From assembly GCF_019351435.1 (NCBI RefSeq), contig NZ_JAHWYN010000003.1:310001-374000 (forward strand): a DNA stretch of 64,000 nucleotides. Reading direction: 5' to 3'. The translations under genes were made by a program, and so were the position numbers. Origin of the DNA: Flavobacterium taihuense (lineage in GTDB: Bacteria; Bacteroidota; Bacteroidia; Flavobacteriales; Flavobacteriaceae). The notes beneath the pieces are model-generated. The model saw only the letters and a program-made list of their open reading frames with translations, was not told where the DNA came from and searched no databases. This document shows, in pieces, positions 62,033 through 64,000 of the stretch. Position 1 is the first letter of the stretch. Every line of letters starts with the position of its first letter.

Positions 62033-62602
62033 ATGAATTACACCAGTTTCAATAAAAACGAGGAATTTTTTGTAGATATGCAACGTTGCATTGGCTGTAA
62101 AGCCTGTGAAATGGCTTGCGCTGAATGTGAGACCAACGGTCAGGAATCCTTAATTCATGTAAATTATGTGGATAGGGCTTCGACTGTGCAAACCACTGTT
62201 CAAGTTTGTATGCACTGTGACGATCCTGTGTGCGCCAATGTGTGTCCAGCAGATGCCATATCCAAAGATGAAAACGGAATCGTACACACTGCCAACACCG
62301 AAAGATGTATAGGTTGTTCGAATTGCGTAATGGCTTGTCCATTTGGTGTCCCGAAAAAAGAAGAATCTTATGACTTGATGATGAAGTGTACGATGTGTTA
62401 TGACCGAACCAGCATTGGAAAAAAACCAATGTGTGCCACAGTTTGTCCAAGCGGAGCTTTGTTCTTTGGAACGAGAACCGAAATCGAGGAAATGCGCCCG
62501 AACAGCACGCCAATCAATACATTCATTTTTGGTAAAGAAATAGTCAACACCAAAGTCAATATCATGATGCCAAAAGGAAGTACGGAGTTGATTATTTATT
62601 AA
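62033..62602 (+). CDS. Four-cluster ferredoxin-type electron transfer subunit (DmsB/NrfC-like)
   Basis: 189 residues with 16 cysteines in four groups: [35 protein letters not shown] and CTMC...CATVC. This is the pattern of subunits that carry four 4Fe-4S clusters and link a membrane cytochrome to a molybdoenzyme. No Tat signal, matching a cytosolic catalytic subunit. The C-terminal 40 residues lack the membrane anchor found in some homologues. Confidence 0.92.
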   Translation: MNYTSFNKNEEFFVDMQRCIGCKACEMACAECETNGQESLIHVNYVDRASTVQTTVQVCMHCDDPVCANVCPADAISKDENGIVHTANTERCIGCSNCVMACPFGVPKKEESYDLMMKCTMCYDRTSIGKKPMCATVCPSGALFFGTRTEIEEMRPNSTPINTFIFGKEIVNTKVNIMMPKGSTELIIY

Positions 62603-62703
62603 GATTTTAGAAAATTGAGAACAGAAGGCAGATTTTAGATTGCAGATAGCATCAAAAAACTGAAACTTGAATACTGAAACAAAACTTTTTACAACATAAA
62701 GAA

Positions 62704-63219
62704 ATGTCAAAAGAAGATAATTTAAATAAAAATTGGAAGAAAGATTTTCCAATTCTCAAGCAGCAGGCGACCAATGTTAGTCGTCGTGATTTTGCCAAAT
62801 TTCTCACCCTTGTTTCGGGCGGACTGATGGTAGGAAGCGGACTCATTGCAGCCAAAGCCTATTTACTTCCCAAAGAAGAAGTCGAGGGAGAACATTTTGT
62901 ATGCAAAAAAGAGGAAGTTCCATTGGGCGGAACCCGAGCTTTTGTAATTGAGGGTAGCACCATACCCTATATTTTGATTCATCTCGAAAACGGAGATTTT
63001 AAGGCATACGAGCAAAAGTGTACCCACTTGTCTTGTTCTGTATTTTACAAACCCGGCACGGGAATCATTCATTGCCCGTGTCATGAAGGCTCATTTGACG
63101 CTAAAACAGGAGATGTTTTAGGAGGCCCGCCACCAAGAGCATTGCCGAGCTTGGAAGTTTTTTTTAAGGAAAATGATATTTATGTAAAAGCATCCCATCA
63201 CGAAGAGCATACTGTTTAA
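62704..63219 (+). CDS. Rieske 2Fe-2S protein with Tat signal anchor
   Basis: 171 residues. Residues 26-33 SRRDFAKF plus the following hydrophobic stretch form a twin-arginine signal anchor, as in quinol-cytochrome c reductase Rieske proteins. The cluster site is complete: C106-T-H108 and C124-P-C-H127, with C111 and C126 for the stabilising disulfide. It probably faces the periplasm and takes electrons from quinol next to the cytochrome b. The gap before it has AATCT-type repeats. An 18-base inverted repeat after the stop may end the transcript. Confidence 0.92.
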   Translation: MSKEDNLNKNWKKDFPILKQQATNVSRRDFAKFLTLVSGGLMVGSGLIAAKAYLLPKEEVEGEHFVCKKEEVPLGGTRAFVIEGSTIPYILIHLENGDFKAYEQKCTHLSCSVFYKPGTGIIHCPCHEGSFDAKTGDVLGGPPPRALPSLEVFFKENDIYVKASHHEEHTV

Positions 63220-63226
63220 AAAATTA

Positions 63227-63288
63227 AACCATTAAGAGATTAAGAATCATTAAGCTAAAACTTAACTTTACTTAATCTCTTAATGGTT
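63227..63288. repeat. Inverted repeat after the Rieske gene
   Basis: AACCATTAAGAGATTAAG (63227-63244) is exactly complementary to CTTAATCTCTTAATGGTT (63271-63288), with a 26-base loop. Low-GC arms; followed by an A-rich run and no T-run. It may still act as a processing or termination signal. Confidence 0.7.
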
Positions 63289-63323
63289 AAAAAAATATTT
63301 TATTTTGCCTAAATCCCATAGCT

Positions 63324-63572
63324 ATGAGTACATTTAGAACCAGTCAAAATCAAGCGAATCCCAACAAGCTGAACAATATTCTTTCGACCTTGATATTTAT
63401 ATTAATTTTGAATGTCACGATTCAGATTTGGTTGTTGTATGCCTCGCTGAACAACGCTTTAGATAATAATAAAGAAATTTTAATACCGGCATTTATTGCT
63501 TCATTAATCTTGTTTTTGATAGGATTTGCATGGCTGTATTATTTGCCAACAGGCAATAAAAGACAGAAATAG
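63324..63572 (+). CDS. Small two-helix membrane protein in the nitrate cluster
   Basis: 82 residues. After a polar N-terminus two membrane helices follow (about 21-43 and 53-72, STLIFILILNVTIQIWLLYA and LIPAFIASLILFLIGFAWLY) and a basic end GNKRQK. No family recognised with confidence. Its place directly after the Rieske gene, on the same strand and before a clean terminator, suggests a small subunit or assembly factor of the quinol-oxidising complex. Confidence 0.65.
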   Translation: MSTFRTSQNQANPNKLNNILSTLIFILILNVTIQIWLLYASLNNALDNNKEILIPAFIASLILFLIGFAWLYYLPTGNKRQK

Positions 63573-63608
63573 TAATAGTAGCGGTAACAGCCAATATTCC
63601 TTTTAATC

Positions 63609-63637
63609 AATCCCAGTGCATCTATTGGGATTTTTTT
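63609..63637 (+). terminator. Terminator of the nitrate cluster
   Basis: AATCCCA (63609-63615) pairs with TGGGATT (63626-63632) around a 10-base loop, followed by T to 63637. It is 36 bases after the last stop. Confidence 0.8.
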
Positions 63638-63657
63638 GTTTCTAAAAAGATTAATTT

Positions 63658-63745
63658 GGTCGTGACAGCAAATAGGAGAAAGGGCAGTTTGGTTGTTGTC
63701 ATTGCCTCTTTTTTCTATCGATGGTAGCGTGATTTCCCTTTCTTC
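63658..63745 (-). repeat. Decayed three-way-junction element, copy F
   Basis: Read on the minus strand it keeps GATAGAAAAAAGAGGCAATGACAACAACCAAACTGCC...CTATTTGCTGTCACG, closely following the long hairpin and loop of copy E. The small hairpin and the GCCCGAC stretch are lost. It is an older copy in the 364-base gap after the terminated nitrate cluster; nothing else is recognisable there except the candidate start at 63937. Confidence 0.6.
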
Positions 63746-63936
63746 GACAATTGGTACAAATAAAATTCACTGAACTTCATGAAAATAAATGGATAGTGAT
63801 GTGACACCTCTTGTGATTCTAAGACATTTTGAGGAAAGCTATACGTTTTATTGTGTTAAAAATATAATAGTGTAACAATTTCAAAATATAGAGTCTTACT
63901 ACTCATTAACTTTCAATCCATTAAACCAATATCATT

Positions 63937-64000
63937 TTGAAAAATCTCTCTTGCTCACTAAATTTAATTCTCTTTCCTTTATTGTTATCAGCATCACTTT
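63937..64000 (+). CDS. Possible start of an exported protein, cut by the window edge
   Basis: A TTG-initiated frame runs open to the window end. Its 21 residues, KNLSCSLNLILFPLLLSASL after the start, look like a signal peptide: basic start then a leucine-rich core. The upstream in-frame stop is 15 bases before and there is no ATG, so the start codon is uncertain. Too short to identify. Confidence 0.25.
   Translation, partial: MKNLSCSLNLILFPLLLSASL

Noticed and set aside
62150..62752. Minus-strand open frame of 200 codons opposite the four-cluster ferredoxin gene
   Set aside because: The plus-strand frame has all 16 cluster cysteines. The antisense frame has no recognisable motif and is a by-product of the codon pattern.

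Overview
The window is chromosomal DNA of a Bacteroidetes bacterium, most likely a Flavobacterium or close relative. This rests on the AT-rich sequence, Bacteroidetes-type promoters (TTG, 17-19 bases, TAnnTTTG), the TamB/TamL pair, the histidine and aromatic amino-acid enzymes in their Bacteroidetes forms, and many small dispersed intergenic hairpin repeats. I see no rRNA, tRNA, transposase, prophage or CRISPR array.

Layout. 1-6.8 kb (minus strand): a Pst-type ABC transporter (pstS-C-A-B, pstB cut by the window edge) behind a TonB-dependent receptor and an Rrf2 regulator. 7.1-10.5 kb (minus): TPM/LemA/MerR/M23 envelope block. 10.9-23.7 kb (plus): alaS, a lipoprotein, a GSCFA protein, a DUF4230 protein and the outer-membrane assembly pair tamB-tamL. 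24.2-32.9 kb (mostly minus): aromatic amino-acid hydroxylase, exported acetolactate decarboxylase, truncated haemoglobin, ilvA with an IlvN-like ACT protein behind a double leader-peptide attenuator, a DUF4136 lipoprotein, hutU and a DUF5522 protein. 33-37.9 kb: PLP deaminase, glucosaminidase-LysM lipoprotein, hemL, a Spy-like protein, a glycosyltransferase. 38-41.7 kb (plus): a putative copper-uptake trio ending in an OprC/NosA-like receptor. 41.8-53.5 kb: molybdenum cofactor genes (moeA, then a ModE-like regulator, a TSUP permease, mobA, moaD, a ThiF-rhodanese protein, moaE, moaCB, moaA). 53.7-56.6 kb: a radical SAM protein and a GT39 enzyme. 56.9-63.6 kb (plus): NarK, a NarI-like cytochrome b, a bis-MGD molybdoenzyme, a four-cluster ferredoxin, a Rieske protein and a small membrane protein, probably an unusual nitrate reductase system.

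The genes between 38 and 63.6 kb fit one theme: copper import, Moco synthesis under a ModE-like regulator whose probable operator overlaps its promoter, and a Mo-dependent nitrate reductase with its transporter. Nitrite reduction is not encoded here.

The two most striking non-protein signals are a dispersed family of about 115-base elements with a three-way-junction fold whose outer stem shows compensatory change between copies, and the tandem attenuator upstream of ilvN-like/ilvA. Several repeat fragments have been absorbed into coding sequence (the GSCFA protein and the MoaE C-terminus).
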